Assembly: GCA_015680905.1 (NCBI GenBank)
Contig: CM027385.1
Location: 16,374,501-16,438,500, forward strand
DNA length: 64,000 nt
Origin: Coptis chinensis
Taxonomy: Eukaryota > Streptophyta > Magnoliopsida > Ranunculales > Ranunculaceae
Reading direction: 5' to 3'
Part shown: positions 22,380 to 35,237 of the stretch, piece by piece
How the letters are laid out: each line of letters starts with the position of its first letter
Numbering within the stretch: the stretch's first letter is position 1
Translations under genes and position numbers: made by a program
The notes under the pieces: model-generated
Database searches by the model: none
The model's input: only the letters and a program-made list of their open reading frames with translations
Told to the model about the DNA's origin: nothing

Positions 22380-23150
22380 AACAATCACATTTATGACAAA
22401 AACGAAGAGTTTTGTCTTTAGGCATGTGTCGCTCCTAATGCTGTTTTTCTCTAAGACTTTTCTTTTTCTTAGAAGTTTTAGGTATGTCATCTAGGTGTGG
22501 TAAACATAGCTTATTAATACCATCAGTCTTAACCAATATATTATGCTCTTCAGGTGGTTTAATATGTTTCACAGCCTTAATACTTTCTTTCAGCTTTAAA
22601 AGTGTTGGTGGAGGATGAACAGATGTCATCTCCTTTTCATCAGAAGTTGTACGTCCAACTCTTGTGATTAATCTCTAAAACACCAATATAATTATCTGTA
22701 GAAACAGACTTAATATCTGTTTTAACCTTAGATTCTAATAATTGCCTAGGTAAAATAATAATCTAACCTTTGTGATTGATTATTAACTTCCTTTACCTGT
22801 TGAATATGTAAATCTATTTTTACCTTATTTTCTGTAGATTGATTAGGTAAAGTAATAATCTTATTTGGTAAATGATTATTCTATTGTTTAACATGTTGAC
22901 TAGGTAAAGTAGGCTTTACCCTATCAATTAACACATCATCATCTGATAAAATACCTTTGGATCTTAAATAATCCTTAACATCCTGTTGTATAGTAGCATG
23001 TTTAACTCTAGATTTAAGAATATAATAATTCTGATATCTAAGACAAAACCATTTAGCAAGAGTTGTACCAATATTCTGGTACCATTGAAAATCATTTTGA
23101 TAATCTCTCACCAGAGGTTTCAATTCTGTAAGAGTAAAATATTTACTCAA
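22380..23150 (-). pseudogene. Pararetrovirus capsid-like region
   Basis: Two short open stretches (22881-23150 and 22435-22629) and a C-X2-C zinc-finger-like pattern (FCHKCDC) near 22385-22420, between the movement-protein and protease regions. Position in the genome and the zinc-binding pattern suggest the capsid part. No further domain is clear. Broken fossil. Confidence 0.5.
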
Positions 23151-23308
23151 CTCCTCATATTTTAACTTATAAAAATCATTTGTCTCATATGGTGTACAAT
23201 CTAATACAAAACAAATTCCATCTTTGATGTTGTGGGAGATTCCCTAGCATTTTGTCTATAAATGCCATGTGGTATTTGTTGATTAGAGATACGAATCTAT
23301 TCTACCGA

Positions 23309-24166
23309 TTAATTGTACTGAGATAATGATTCAGCTTCAGATACTGAATGCCTAGAAGATTGTGGTATAGAGATCTTATAAGAAGATATCGAAGACAAGC
23401 TTCTACTAACAAAAGGTTTCTTATAGTTTAATATAACTTCACCTTCCGTTGATTGAATAATTTGATCTAAATCATTATTAATGATTGGTTGTGGTTGAAC
23501 AGCGTTTCTACAAGTCCATGTTTCAGGAAATTGGATTTTACTCCAAGGAATAATCCTAGGGTTTGCTACACTAGGAGTTAAAAGATTTGTATCAATTAAC
23601 ACAGTCTTACCTGGTGTAGTTTTATGCCGTGCCTTAGAGGTTAAAGTTTCTAACACCTTATAATAAATTATGTAAGTAATACCAATCACTTCAGATCTAG
23701 GTAAAAAGTTATAACCTTTAGCATGAATTTGCAATGATATAGAATCATATAAATTTCTATCCGTTAAAGACAAACTTAAATTAGGATAGACATCAAAATA
23801 GATTGGTCCATGACAAAGACAAGTCTCTACTGCTCCCATAAGAGATGGTAAATAGTCTAGACATCTAGCATCTCTTAACGTTGCTTGAATACAAGCATTC
23901 ATACCCAAAAAGGTCAAAGGTCTAAATGCAACCTGAATTAATCCTACATGAATAAATTTATAATTTTTCATATAAGGATATAAATCACGAGAATTTAATA
24001 AATTCAAGTTATTACTCATGGAATGTAAACTAATAGTTTGTTCCATAGTCTTTACATCAATTTTATTGGTCAATTTCTCAATCCAGCTACCATATCTATA
24101 TATGGTCTTGGGATCTATATTAGGAATCGTCCATTTATTCATTTTTTTCCTGCATGTCGAGATCAT
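23309..24166 (-). pseudogene. Pararetrovirus movement protein (30K/Viral_MP-like)
   Basis: A 285-residue minus-strand open stretch, the longest in the fossil. Residues about 75-180 match the plant viral movement-protein family. There is an HVGLIQVAFRPLTFLG block, which in caulimovirids precedes the LxDxR-type loop, then a conserved aromatic and G-rich segment. These proteins open plasmodesmata for cell-to-cell spread. It is the first coding region after the leader. The C-terminal 60 residues are S-rich and of low complexity. This part looks largely open although the viral copy as a whole is broken. Confidence 0.8.
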
Positions 24167-25117
24167 ACTCGATTAATTCTGTGTTCTTAATTGAACTCAG
24201 ATCATCATTTGATGACTGTGCCATGGGTGTTGAGGTGTTAGTGCAATAACAGGTAGAGTATAATAAAATAAAATCATATAAAACATAAATAAACTATTCA
24301 TGATGTAATAATTGATATTGCATCTTCAATTCTAAGAATTATAAGTAGTAAAAACAATTATCAGAAATCTCCAAAATCTATAATAGTAAAACCACGACTG
24401 TCAACGACTTACGAGAAGCAAAATGGCCTTTAAACGCATTTCCTGCTTAAAACGGCACTGCATATACCCTACGCGACTTAGGTGACGTCCTAGAGTTACT
24501 ATTGTGGTTGTCAAGAACAACTTTTCTCGATGATTCTTGGATCACACAACACTTAACGATGATTCGAATGAAAGAATATGAAGAACTAAGTAGAAATAAA
24601 TGTGTTTATTGATATGTGCTAACAATCTTTACAACCACTCTGGTTCTCTCTTTCTCTCTTCTATTTTTACAATTTTTTGTGAGAATGAATTGAATGAATC
24701 CACTCTTGACACGTGTCCTTTGTCTCTCTCCTTTCTTTCCCGCTTAATTCCTGCAAACATTTAAACATAACTACGAAATATATCGAGATATTGACCTTTA
24801 TGTCAATATCTCGAGTTTTGAAATATCAGATAAACATATTTAAGGGCACGATATTTGCCCACTACAACTATTATCTATTATAAATATAAAGAAACAATAA
24901 TGTCCTGCTGATAAATCAACTAGTCTTGTAAACAAGTTACAATTCATAATACTGTTATCTATTTGTAAACAAGTTATCTATTCATAATACTATTCATAAT
25001 ATTATTATCTATTTGTAAACAAGTTACTATTCATAAAGTAAACAATAGTACTTTAGGAAACAGGCGGACGTCTTGTGGATGGTAAACCATCCTTTAGCAA
25101 GTAGTCCTTAAGTGTAA
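24167..25117 (-). other. Pararetrovirus leader with short tandem repeats
   Basis: Non-coding leader between the primer site and the movement-protein region, cut at its right end by element B. It contains short tandem repeats built on ATTCATAATACT and TATTTGTAAACAAGTTA at about 24935-25035. No gene seen. Confidence 0.55.
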
Positions 25118-26698
25118 TGACCTCGCCTCTTTTTTGTGTTATGTAGATGGTATATGGATGATGTAGATAGATGATGGTCGTTGAACAAAATAGAAGCGTA
25201 TCAAAACCTAATTATCCCTCAATAAGTAAAGGATGAGTAGGGTATCGTTCCACTTTTAAGTGTATATTTATACGAATGACAGGACTGGAAAGGGGGTTTG
25301 AGGGATTAAAAACTATGATTATAGATATTATAGATTCTAATACTAAACTAAACTATTGAGAATTTATAAGAAAGGGAATTCAAGAGATTAGAATCCACCA
25401 ATACTTTTGATCTATGACCTTTTGTTTCATGGTTGTTCTTACAAGTAGACTACAATTAGGCAATCGAGCAAGTGCCGATGCCCTCTTGGACAAAACATCG
25501 TTAACAAATAACTCTACTTAAGGTTGTTCCTATGTTCATGTTACTAGTATCTTCTTTCCTTTTATGTGAGCTTGGGCAGCTATTCAATGAATCACCATCT
25601 AAGGCAAACACAAGGAATACTTCCCTTACTCTAAAACACTACATAACTAGAAGAAAAGTAGAGAATAATAGTATAATATTCAATTACAATAAATAAAACC
25701 CTATTCTAGCATGATATTCGATTGCAATAAATAAAAGCATGTCACTAGCAAATATTCAATTTCAATTTAAACTAGCATGATATTCGATTGCAATAAATAA
25801 AAACCTTAATCTATACTTCCATCCCCTGGTCTGGGCTATATAACTAATAACTAAAAACATAAAGACCTAACCTGATTGAAGAACACCATGAACCAAAAGA
25901 ATCATTAAACCTTAAGCACTGGCTTCATCTCCTCCCTTGAAAGAGAAGATTAGCCTTCCATAAAGAAGGAAGAACACGAAGAACGAGAAGAAGAAAAGTC
26001 GAAGAACATAAGACTAGAAAGACTAATTTATTAAGACTCAGCTAGTTAAAACCGATATTTCATTATTAATCTCTCTCTGCCTCAAGTTCTGGAGACAAGA
26101 GCATAAGTGAATTGGCAAATTACATGAGGCACTTAGGTCCTCTATTTATAGAGGTTATAATGAGCTCTAGAAGCATTCCAAACCGTCATTTGTTTCCTAA
26201 TACAAATAGACTTCTTTCAGAGTCCAACTTCGTCTCCAAAACTGAGAATAAATTGGCTACAGTGTCGATCCATGCGTCTGGACGCACTATTCATGCATCT
26301 CAGACGCAATCAATGTGTCTGGACGCTCGATCCATGCGTCCCAGACGCGTTAGCCGATTTTGTCTCTTCTGCTCTATCCTTCTATCCTCTTTTGTGGGCT
26401 TTGGTCCAAGTAACGAATCCTTTGGCCTTGGGCTTCCAAATATGCTTTAAAATAGGTCCAAGTTGCATCTTTAATAGCTCCAATTCCTTGGTCTTCTCCA
26501 TGATTGTCCACGGGCTTCTCATGTGATCCTTAATGTTCCGTATTGCTCCGTTTTACCTCTTTTTCTCTAATATTCCACAAAACTCTTTCTTTCACCTGTA
26601 GAATCATAAAAGATAACTTACAAACACTATTAGTCCACTAAGATGGCTAAACAAGAGGCATAATCGAGGGTTAAATAACACTTTTTGAGCACTTATCA
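25118..26698 (-). repeat. 3' LTR of element B
   Basis: A 1581-bp LTR from TGACCTCGCCTC to ...GAGCACTTATCA. It is about 95% identical by eye to the LTR at 33642-35237, in the same orientation. The left flank TGTAA is repeated at 35238-35242. It contains repeated ATATTCGATTGCAATAAATA units near 25675-25805. Confidence 0.9.
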
Positions 26699-28600
26699 CA
26701 ACTCCCAACTAGCCTTTTGCTAGTCTCTTAGCAAATAAGATAAAAAATAGATAAGTGATCAAAATCACATCCTAATAACAAAAATAAAATCCTAACTCAC
26801 TTTCGCAGGCATCGCGATTGCATTTACCATATGCAACAAGGCTTCAAACATTTAAGTTCCCCAAAAAGGACGAGTTATAGTCTCGTAAGGGTTTTCAGGT
26901 GATATACCCACAAAATCAATCAATAGCATGTTCAAGAATGATATACCCACTTAGTGCTTACTCCAACAGACGGTCTCCATTGCTAACTACATTGTTGTAA
27001 AGACTCATAGATTATGATAGGAGATAGTAAAAATTGACAAAATTCTCAATCAAGGCTTATGTGTGTACTCAGTCAATCTCCTATACTCTCCTATCCAAGA
27101 AACGGAATCCCTAGTTTACATTTAGATAGATATTCGGACTTTCAATTCTCACTAGTCATGCTCTCAGAAAAGAATCTCTCAGAAAATGGTCTACTATTTT
27201 ACCTCGTGTATGTGGGGAAAAAAATAATGCATACGAACATCCCATATACTACCTTGAAAAACAGACTTCTGAATAAAAGTAGTCTCATGGAAAGAATGTC
27301 AATCACATATGAAATGTCGGGTCCTTCACTTAAGCATCCTCTCACCTATTCTAGACTTCGTACCATAAGTCATGGGTTGTAACTTGGCTTGGGTATTGGT
27401 TTATGAAGGAAAGGTAAAAAGGATTTAAAGGTTGTTTCTGTTTTGCTTCATTCTTTGGAAGATTTCTTCAAATTCTGTATTAAAGAGAAAATTCTTCCTT
27501 TGTCTTAGCTTTTCCATCTATTCTGTTCAACTTTTTTTTTTTTTTTTTTTAGTGGTATATCCTTGATTAATACTGGATATGCTTGTTTTCCACTAGCTCA
27601 CTTAGAACAGAATGATGGTCTTCATTGTATCTCTCTAATATTTCCTTGTAATCTTCCTTTTGTGCTCTTTCTTCTTCCTTGTTCCCCTCGTATTCTCAGA
27701 AACATATGGGTATGGCTGATAAAGGTTTTTGGCTATACTTCTTGTCTGGAGTTGGGTAAAGGGTAAAGGGTTTTATGAAAGAAAATGGCTTATTGTAAGG
27801 CTCAAAAGGGTTTAACATGATGGTCCTACTAGGTGGGATAAAGGCTGAATGGGTTCACTACTTGACTTATCAGTATGATACTCTGTTTCGAATAGACTAC
27901 AAGACTTAATGGCTATCTCCCCAATTGATGTCACTTCGTGATTAACCAAATCAACGAATGAGGAGACTATATTACAATGACATAAAGAATTGAAAGATGT
28001 TGAGTCACTAAGACTCGGATTTTTTGTAAGAACTCTCCAAATAATGGGTATAACACTCAAGTCTCACGGGATAAGTCTAAAAATTCTACTTCCAGTTTAC
28101 TAGGGGTTTAAATATCTCTTCTAGCAAAAGTACACAAAACTGACCAAGTACTATGGTGGTGCCTTGATAAAGAATTCTATCAACAAGAACTATGTCCGAG
28201 CATAATAAATAGTCTAAGCGATAATGAAATCAATAATATTAACTATTTATCAAACTCATCACTAAGCAGTATAGAATATATATCCCAGACTTATCATTAA
28301 AATTCATTTTTCTCATGCTACTGATATAGAAACACAAATATTTTTGTTTTTGAAAACTAATTTTCGAAATTCATTTCTCAAGTACACCCTCCCCCAACTT
28401 AACATATGCATTGTCCTCAATGTATTGAAATTAAGTAAATAAAATGAATGAGAAAAAGGGAAGATGTTATCATTGATGTCGAATATCAAAATTTATCCCA
28501 AAAATAAGAACATTTCCTTTTACCAAGATTTTTTTTTTGTTAGGTCTTTTTAAGTCAGATCCCTAAGACTATATATCATGCATTATCAATTTGGAGTGAG
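26699..28600 (-). other. Element B 3' non-coding region
   Basis: No gene seen. About 26800-26890 is the inverted counterpart of about 12460-12545 in the A-type element, so the two families share the region before the 3' LTR. CCCTCCCCCAACTTAACAT near 28386 reads on the minus strand as the G-rich signature that follows the coding part in Athila/Tat elements. A poly(T) run lies at about 27531-27550. Confidence 0.55.
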
Positions 28601-28771
28601 GAGATCAGATTTTCTTACCCAAATCTGACGAATGTTTGGAGGACGAGGAGGTCTCACCTTGTGGGTTGTCAAAAATGCTCCTTGATATGCTGGAAAGATT
28701 GTTGGTGAAGTTGCTTTTCTACCTTGAACTATTTCAGGTCTAATGATTGTGTGATAGGCCTTGTGGTTCCT
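28600..28771 (-). other. Ty1/copia-like gag piece in element B (left of solo LTR A4)
   Basis: Minus-strand coding-like DNA with an IRQIWVRKSDL block, as found between the zinc knuckle and the protease of plant Ty1/copia elements. It is separated from the related piece at 30159-30330 by the later solo LTR. Fossil. Confidence 0.45.
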
Positions 28772-30153
28772 TGATAAAAGTAAAATGAATAGTCTACCTA
28801 CGAAATGAACGATGAATTCACAACGTAAGTAAACTAAAACTAACTTTCGTTTCTATTATCAAGATTCTTCTACTCTCGATGCAAATTGCACTAAGTGGAG
28901 TAGGAAGTTCGTTCCACTCCTAGTTCCCTAGCATGGATTGTTTTCTAAGTCTAAGAAATCAGTCTTAAGTCAATGAGAGCTTTACGAAATGTTATGCTAA
29001 CAAGACACGTTATTTTAAATAACTAGATATAATAAATAACAAGATAAAATATAAACTAAAGACAATCTACGAAGCTATGGAAATACGATTGTTTGACTCT
29101 AGATAAAGAAATAGAGGGGAATTAAATCCACCTCGAATCCAACTTAATAACCTAGTATAGATTGTCGTATCTCGATTATTACGTTTTAACGGCAAGAATT
29201 TCGAGTCTAATCCCTAGTGTTCATGGCATTCCTACCGGATACTAACTAGCATGTGAGGTCGTCCACCCATTCTCATGGCGAAACACGACCTTCTAGAGTG
29301 GAATAGATTCTACTACCAAATTCTATACTAACCACTAAGTTTTCATCAAGGCTTCATCAACCCCTCTAATGGAGGTTTAGCCTTGAGTCATCAAACTAAC
29401 ATTTCCCATTGAATCTAAACTAAACATAATGTAAGAAATTAAGATTTACTTAATTAACAATGATGAATCTAATTTAATGGCTGGAATGGAATAATAACAA
29501 GAATTTAATTTAGATCTAGAATGGAAATGACAAAATTCGAAATTGACAACTAACTATTTTATTAATCTAATCAATCAAGAACAATCATTCAAAGATTTAA
29601 TCTAAAACAGGAATTGAAATGGAACTAAAACTTAATCTATTAATAAAACTAGATCTAGAATTCTATATATTATTTTAGGTCTAACTAGCTACCATTAACA
29701 AAGAATGAAGCTTTTGTTTTTATACATCCAGATCCAAAAATCGTGCATGGGCTTGGAGCCATGTTTTGGGCCAGAGAATCAGGCCCAAAACCCAATTCTT
29801 TCGGTCCAAAAAGGCCTCTTCAGCTGCAGTTCGCTTCAACAGACTTTTCGTCCACTTCTGCTCCTCTGATTGGGGCAAGGCTTGGACCATTGGAAAGCTC
29901 TTTCCGAGCCGGTCGTTTTGACATAAGGTAGGCCCAATTCCGAGGTCTGAGTCCAAAGATATGGCATTCGGAAGTTCTGCTGACTGTTGCTCCTTTATCT
30001 CGCTAAAGTGGCACGTTACCGCACATAATGGACTTTGAAGCCCGAAAATGCATAAAACACGTAATCGATTATTAACTCTTACTTATTATTCACATAATTG
30101 GTCTAACAGTATGATTATTAAGGGGTTAAAACTACAGTTTTGGGCTCTTATCA
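28772..30153 (-). repeat. Solo LTR A4, inserted in element B
   Basis: A 1382-bp LTR of family A from TGATAAAAG to ...GGGCTCTTATCA, with perfect TTCCT target duplications at 28767-28771 and 30154-30158. No internal element DNA adjoins it. It must postdate element B. Confidence 0.88.
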
Positions 30154-30158
30154 TTCCT

Positions 30159-30330
30159 CTGTGTAGAAGACTGACGAAAATCTTTCTTTCTAACAAGACA
30201 ATAGTATCTGATGTGCCCTTTACCACCACAGTGATGATAATGGATGTCTGGCTGACTACGCTAGGGTGGGCGTGAGGACTGGTTCACATACTTCTCTCGT
30301 TCAGATAATGATGATGTAGAAGAGGCTTCA
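30159..30330 (-). other. Ty1/copia-like zinc-knuckle piece in element B
   Basis: Minus-strand coding-like DNA with an HYHHCGGKGHIRYYC block that resembles the zinc knuckle of plant Ty1/copia gag. It follows the coiled-coil end of the element B gag-protease frame. Fossil. Confidence 0.45.
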
Positions 30331-31566
30331 ACAAAGGTAATGCTTCTTATCAATATATGGTCCACTTTCTCGCCTAGAAGACTCATTTTGAGTTTCTAGA
30401 TTACGTTGTTTTTCCAAAACTTGTTTAAGCTGATTCTCTAGTAACTGATTTTTCTGGGCAGAAGTTTGTTGTTCATCCTGAAATGTAGAGTTCATCTTCT
30501 CAAGATATGATACTCTCTCTGTTAATTTTCCATTCTGCTCACTTAAATCCTGAATTTTCTGCAGAGATTCCAAGAACATGGCTAGCAACGACTCTGTGGT
30601 GGGGTTCTCTGGTTCATCACAGTTTTCTGTAGATTGAGCACTCTCAATTGTATCTTCGAATGGGAAGGATTCTTGTATCGTGCTATCAAGGAAGTACACC
30701 TCTTCACCTTTGGCGTCATCACAATCTTTATACAACAGGTGAAAGATATTTATGTCCATGGACATCTTACCAAAGTTGATCTTCATTTCACCATTGTGAC
30801 AATTTATCAAAGTTTTTGCGGTAGCAAGGAAAGGTCGGCCTAGAATAATTGGAAATTTATCAAAGGCCTCATGGGTGTCTATCACAATAAAATCCACTGG
30901 ATAGTAGAAATCGGCTACTTGAACAAGAACATCCTCAACTATGCCTCTGGGAATCTTGGTAGAGCGGTCAGCTAACTTCAATTTGACTTGTGTAGGCTTT
31001 AGGTTCTCCAGGCCCAATGCTTGGTACACATGATATGGCAAGAGATTAACACTAGCACCAAGGTCTAAAAAAGTACCCGTGAATTTTTCTCCTATCTTGC
31101 ATGATATTGTAGGACTTCCTGGATCTTTGAGCTTGACTGGTGCTTGCTGATGGATAACAGATGTTGTTTGTCCAGCTAAAAACGCTCGCTTTGGAACATG
31201 AGTACTTCTCTTTATGTTGCATGCATCCTTCAAGAATTTGGCATATGATGGCAACTGCTTGATCACTTTGAGAAAAGGGATATTTATGTTATCTTTCTCA
31301 AATGCGTCATTCATCTCTAAAAATTGCTTGTCATTTTTGCTTTGAGCAAAAAACATAAGAAAAGGTGCCTTTGGTACAAACACATCAGCATGTGTTTGCT
31401 CTTCTTTCTCTTTGGCATTCTTGCATATCTTGTCTTGGTCATCTTGACAAATGGGAGTGGAAAGGATTTCCCCCACTTCCTTTTGAACTTCATTTGAAAT
31501 CTTGACCGATTGCTCTATAGCAATGTTATCATGAGAAGGTAAGTCAACCTTGTTGTCTATCTTCAA
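30328..31566 (-). other. Element B gag-protease frame with coiled-coil tail
   Basis: A 412-residue minus-strand open frame. Residues about 1-150 are a gag spacer with an AFEKDNINIPFLKVIKQLP-like block. Residues about 165-275 are the retropepsin domain (FLDLGASVNLLP, KLADRSTKIPRG, PIILGRPFLATA). Residues about 310-395 are a Q/E/L-rich coiled coil not usual after an Athila protease. The tail resembles the coiled coil that precedes the zinc knuckle in plant Ty1/copia gag. Related pieces lie just downstream, so the frame looks like a chimera of two element families. I see no polymerase after it. Confidence 0.75.
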
Positions 31567-32024
31567 TCCTGATCTGAGAGTAGTAACTGAGATGACCTAA
31601 TCATGGAGGTGATCAGTATTAGAAGTTGTCCCAATATGGCATACATCTTCACTCTTCAATATTGGTTCCAATAAGCTAGGTTGAATGGCTTGTGTCTTTA
31701 CAAACAAAGCAGTAGTGAGTTGGTCGACCTTAGCCTCTAGAGACTGCATTCTAGAACATTGACTTGCCTAAGATTACTGGAGATTGAGCTGAGACTGTGC
31801 AAGAAGCTCTGGAACACTTTTAAACTTCTGATTTTTCTGTGATAGCAAAGTAATAGCATTCTCCAGGTTGGCAGGTGCGGCATAATTTCTCCTAGGATCA
31901 AGCACTAACTCTCCACTTGTATTGGAATTCTGCTGAGAGTATAATTGTTGTTAAGGGATCAACTGTGAAGCTTGACTTATCTGTGGAATATAACTTTGAT
32001 CTTGAGAACCTGGGGTCCAGCGTT

Positions 32025-32234
32025 CTATCTCCAATAATTGCCTTGAAAGTTATTTCCACCTTGGTTGGGCCTCTGAAATGAGTTCACATTGTACTCTCCA
32101 ACTGATGAATGTTGACAGTAACCAAGACATTCTAGAGTTGCATGGGAAGTGTCCGAACAGACTTCGCAGTATTGGCTAGCTTGCATGATTGGGAGAGATT
32201 TAGCTTGAGACTTGTTGATCTTGGAGGGATTCAT
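32025..32234 (-). other. Element B gag zinc knuckle
   Basis: A 69-residue minus-strand open stretch with a CX2CX4HX4C knuckle (CEVCSDTSHATLEC) and a following N/G/Q-rich run. It is the nucleocapsid part of gag. It lies between the capsid part (32231-33081) and the protease frame. Fossil. Confidence 0.65.
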
Positions 32235-33081
32235 AGAGAACTGGTTAAATTTCTTACTCGAGTTTCAATGCTGGTGGCCAGGCTGGCCAATGTAGACTTC
32301 AGTTCTTGATCTGATTGTTCATGTGCTTGGTAACCAAATTGCTTTGGCTCCCTCTCCATTCTAGCTACATCCTCATTGCTAGTAGTCCATTGTTGTGTTT
32401 CTTCTGCTAAATTCTCGAGAAAGTTGTAAGCTCCATCTCCATCCATTGATGTAAACTTGCCTTTGTGCATTAACTGTATCATCTGCTTATTCATCATCGA
32501 GAGTCCTCGATAGAAAAAATGAGCCAGTGTGCTCTTGTCATATCCATGATGTGGACATGAGACTAGCAGATTATTGAATTTCTCCCAGCTTTGATGATAT
32601 TCTTTAGTCACCTTCCCTTTGAAATTGCTGATGGCTTGTCGTGATAGCATCTGTACTTCGGGGTAGAGAACTTGTTCATAAACTTCGTTCTCAACTTCTC
32701 TCAGTTATCTATTGAATTGATCGGCTGTGTAGTTAACCATTCAGAGGCTTTACCTTCGAGTGAGAGCGGAAAAAGAATCAACTTGAAACTCTCATCTTTG
32801 ATATTCTAGTTCTTGAAAGTTCTGAAGACTGATAGAAATTTGTTCATGTGAACATATGGCTGAACATTGTCTGAACCATTGAACTTTGGAAGCATAGAGA
32901 TTACTGATGCTCTAAGTTCAAACTGGTTAGATTCTGTCTCTAGAAAAACAATACTACTGGGTGGGTCTCCAATGATTGGCGAATAGAAATCGCTCAGCTT
33001 CTTCCTCTGTTGTGCTTGCATGGGTGGGATAGCTTCAGGATTATTGGTGTCCACAACACCTCCATCATTGTGCGCGGCCAT
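32231..33081 (-). other. Element B gag, N-terminal and capsid-like part
   Basis: Two minus-strand open stretches: 32806-33081 (starts MAAHNDGGVVDTNN, with SVISMLPKFNGSDN) and 32231-32650 (LSRQAISNFKGKVTKEYHQSWEKF...). They fit the Athila-type gag, in which a capsid-like core with a short loop precedes the zinc knuckle. The Met start near 33081 lies about 560 bp inside the primer site. Broken fossil. Confidence 0.7.
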
Positions 33082-33625
33082 TGTATTAATCCTGTCTAGT
33101 ATTCTTGCTATGTGAAGATGATGAAAACTATCCTACTATGCTTGAATGCAATTAAACTAATATGAAACTATTCTAAATTATACTAATATGCAAAACTACT
33201 TTCCTTCAACTGGGTTGGGCTTTGCAGCTAGTATCTCGCCCGTTGTCTAAAGTTGTCTCTTCTAGGGTTATGGTGAATCACTTGGATTGCTTAAGTACCA
33301 CGGCCCACAGACGATAGTCCGTTTGTCAAGATTCAGACAAGAAACACTAGAGTTTGATGTTTCGCTGTGTTGGATTACAACTTCAATTGTTGAAAAGGTC
33401 CTAAATGCAATTATACTAGAAAGTAATAAAACTAAACTACGATGCAACTATACTAAGAAAGCAATAAAAAGAATGAAGATTCGACTAACCTGGATGGTAG
33501 ATCTTGTCTTCGAGATGTCCTTCAAGCTTCTTTCTTTCTCAAAAGGATGGATGATGCAGCTAAAATTACCTCAAGATCCAAAATTCTAATCTTGAAAGAA
33601 AACGTTTAACATAAACAACTTAAAA

Positions 33626-33639
33626 CGGCAGCGGCGCCA
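33626..33639 (-). other. Primer binding site of element B
   Basis: On the minus strand this reads TGGCGCCGCTGCCG, two bases inside the 5' LTR end. It is identical to the site of element A at 4251-4264. Confidence 0.88.
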
Positions 33640-33641
33640 TT

Positions 33642-35237
33642 TGACACTACCTCTTTTTGTGTATGTAGATGGTATATGGATGATGTAGATAGATGATGGT
33701 CGTTGAACAAAATAGGAGCGTATCAAAACCTAATTATCCCTCAATAAGTAAAGGATAAGTAGGGTATCGTTCCACTTTTAAGTGTATGTTTATATGAAGG
33801 ACAAGACTGGAAAGGGGGTTTGAGGGATTAAAAACTATGATTATAGATATTATAGATTCTAATGTTAAACTAAAATAAACTAAACTATTGAGAATTTATA
33901 AAAAAAAAAAAAAGGAATTCAAGAGATTAGAATCCACCAATACTTTTGATCTATGACCTTTTGCTTCATGGTTGTTCTCACAAGTATACTACAATTAGGC
34001 AATTGAGCGAGTGGCGATGCCTTCTTAGATAAAACATCGTTAACAAATAACTCTACTTAAGGTTGACCCTATGTTCATGTTACTAGTATCTTCTTTCTTT
34101 TTATGTGAGCTTGGGCAGCTATTCAATGAATCACCATCTAAGGCAAACACAAGGAATACTTCCCTTACTCTAAAACACTACATAACTAGAAGAAAAGTAG
34201 AGAATAATAGTATAATATTCAATTACAATAAATAAAACCCTATTCTAGCATGATATTCGATTGCAATAAATAAAAGCATGTCACTAGCAAATATTCAATT
34301 GCAATAAATAAAACCCTAAACTAGCATGATATTCGATTGCAATAAATAAAAACCTTAATCTATACTTCCATCCCCTGGTCTGGGCAATGAAACTAATAAC
34401 TAAAAACATAAAGAACTAACCTGATTAAAGAACACCATGAACTAAAAGAATCATTAAACCTTAAGCACTGGCTTCATCTCCTCCCTTGAAGGAGAAGATT
34501 AGCCTTCCATGAAGAAGGAAGAACACAAAGAACGAGAAGAAGAAGAGTCAAAGAACATAAGACTAGAAAGACTAATTTATTAAGACTTAACTAGTTAAAA
34601 CCGATCTTTTATTATTAATCTCTATTTGCCTCAAGTTCTGGAGACAAGAGTATAAGTGAATTGGCAAATTACATGAGGCACTTAGGTCCTCTATTACAAT
34701 GAGCTCTAGAAACATTCCAAACCGTCATTTGTTTCCTAATACAAATAGACTTCTTTTAGAGTCCAACTTTGTCTCCAAAACTAAGAAGAAATTTGCTACA
34801 ATGTAGATCCATGCATCTGGATGCACTATTCATGCATCTCAGACGCAATCAATGCGTCTGGACACTCGATCCATGCATCCTAGACGCGTTAGCCAATTTT
34901 GTCTCTTCTGCTCTATCCTTCTATCCTCTTTTACGGGCTTTGATCCAAGCAACGAATCCTTTGGCCTTGGGCTTCCAAATAGGCTTTAAAATAGGTCCAA
35001 GTCGCATATTTAATAGCTCCAATTCCTTGGCCTTCTCCATGATTGTCCACGGGCTTCTCATGTGATCCTTAATGCTCCGAATTGCTCCATTTTACCCCTT
35101 TTTCTCTAATATTCCACAAAACTCTCTCTTTCACCTGTAGAATCATAAAACATAACTTATAAACACTATTAGTCCACTAAGATGGCTAAACAATAGGCAT
35201 AATCGAGGGTTAAATAGCACTTTTTGAGCACTTATCA
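33642..35237 (-). repeat. 5' LTR of element B
   Basis: A 1596-bp LTR from TGACACTACCTC to ...GAGCACTTATCA, paired with 25118-26698. Four ATATTC(A/G)ATT(A/G)CAATAAATAAAA units lie at about 34216-34350. The right flank TGTAA (35238-35242) matches the left flank of the other LTR. Confidence 0.9.

Larger units (their letters stand above)
25118..35237 (-). mobile_element. Athila/Tat-like LTR retrotransposon B, inserted in the pararetrovirus
   Basis: A complete-ended element of 10,120 bp: two LTRs of about 1.6 kb, a TGGCGCCGCTGCCG primer site, gag, zinc knuckle, protease and a long 3' region, flanked by perfect TGTAA target duplications (25113-25117 and 35238-35242). No reverse transcriptase or integrase is seen, so it probably depended on another element for movement. 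The internal part carries a solo A LTR (28772-30153) and a segment that resembles Ty1/copia gag. LTR differences of about 5% by eye suggest an age of a few million years at commonly used plant rates. The coding part has several breaks. Confidence 0.9.

Noticed and set aside
26112-26526. Two plus-strand frames with repeated ASxxIHAS/LDARSM patterns, also seen near 34769-35065
   Set aside because: Both lie in the LTRs of element B and read a small internal repeat (GCATC-CAGACGC). No coding function is expected there.
28772-30153. Possible 3' LTR of element B
   Set aside because: Its sequence belongs to family A, and it has its own TTCCT duplications. The true partner LTR is at 25118-26698.
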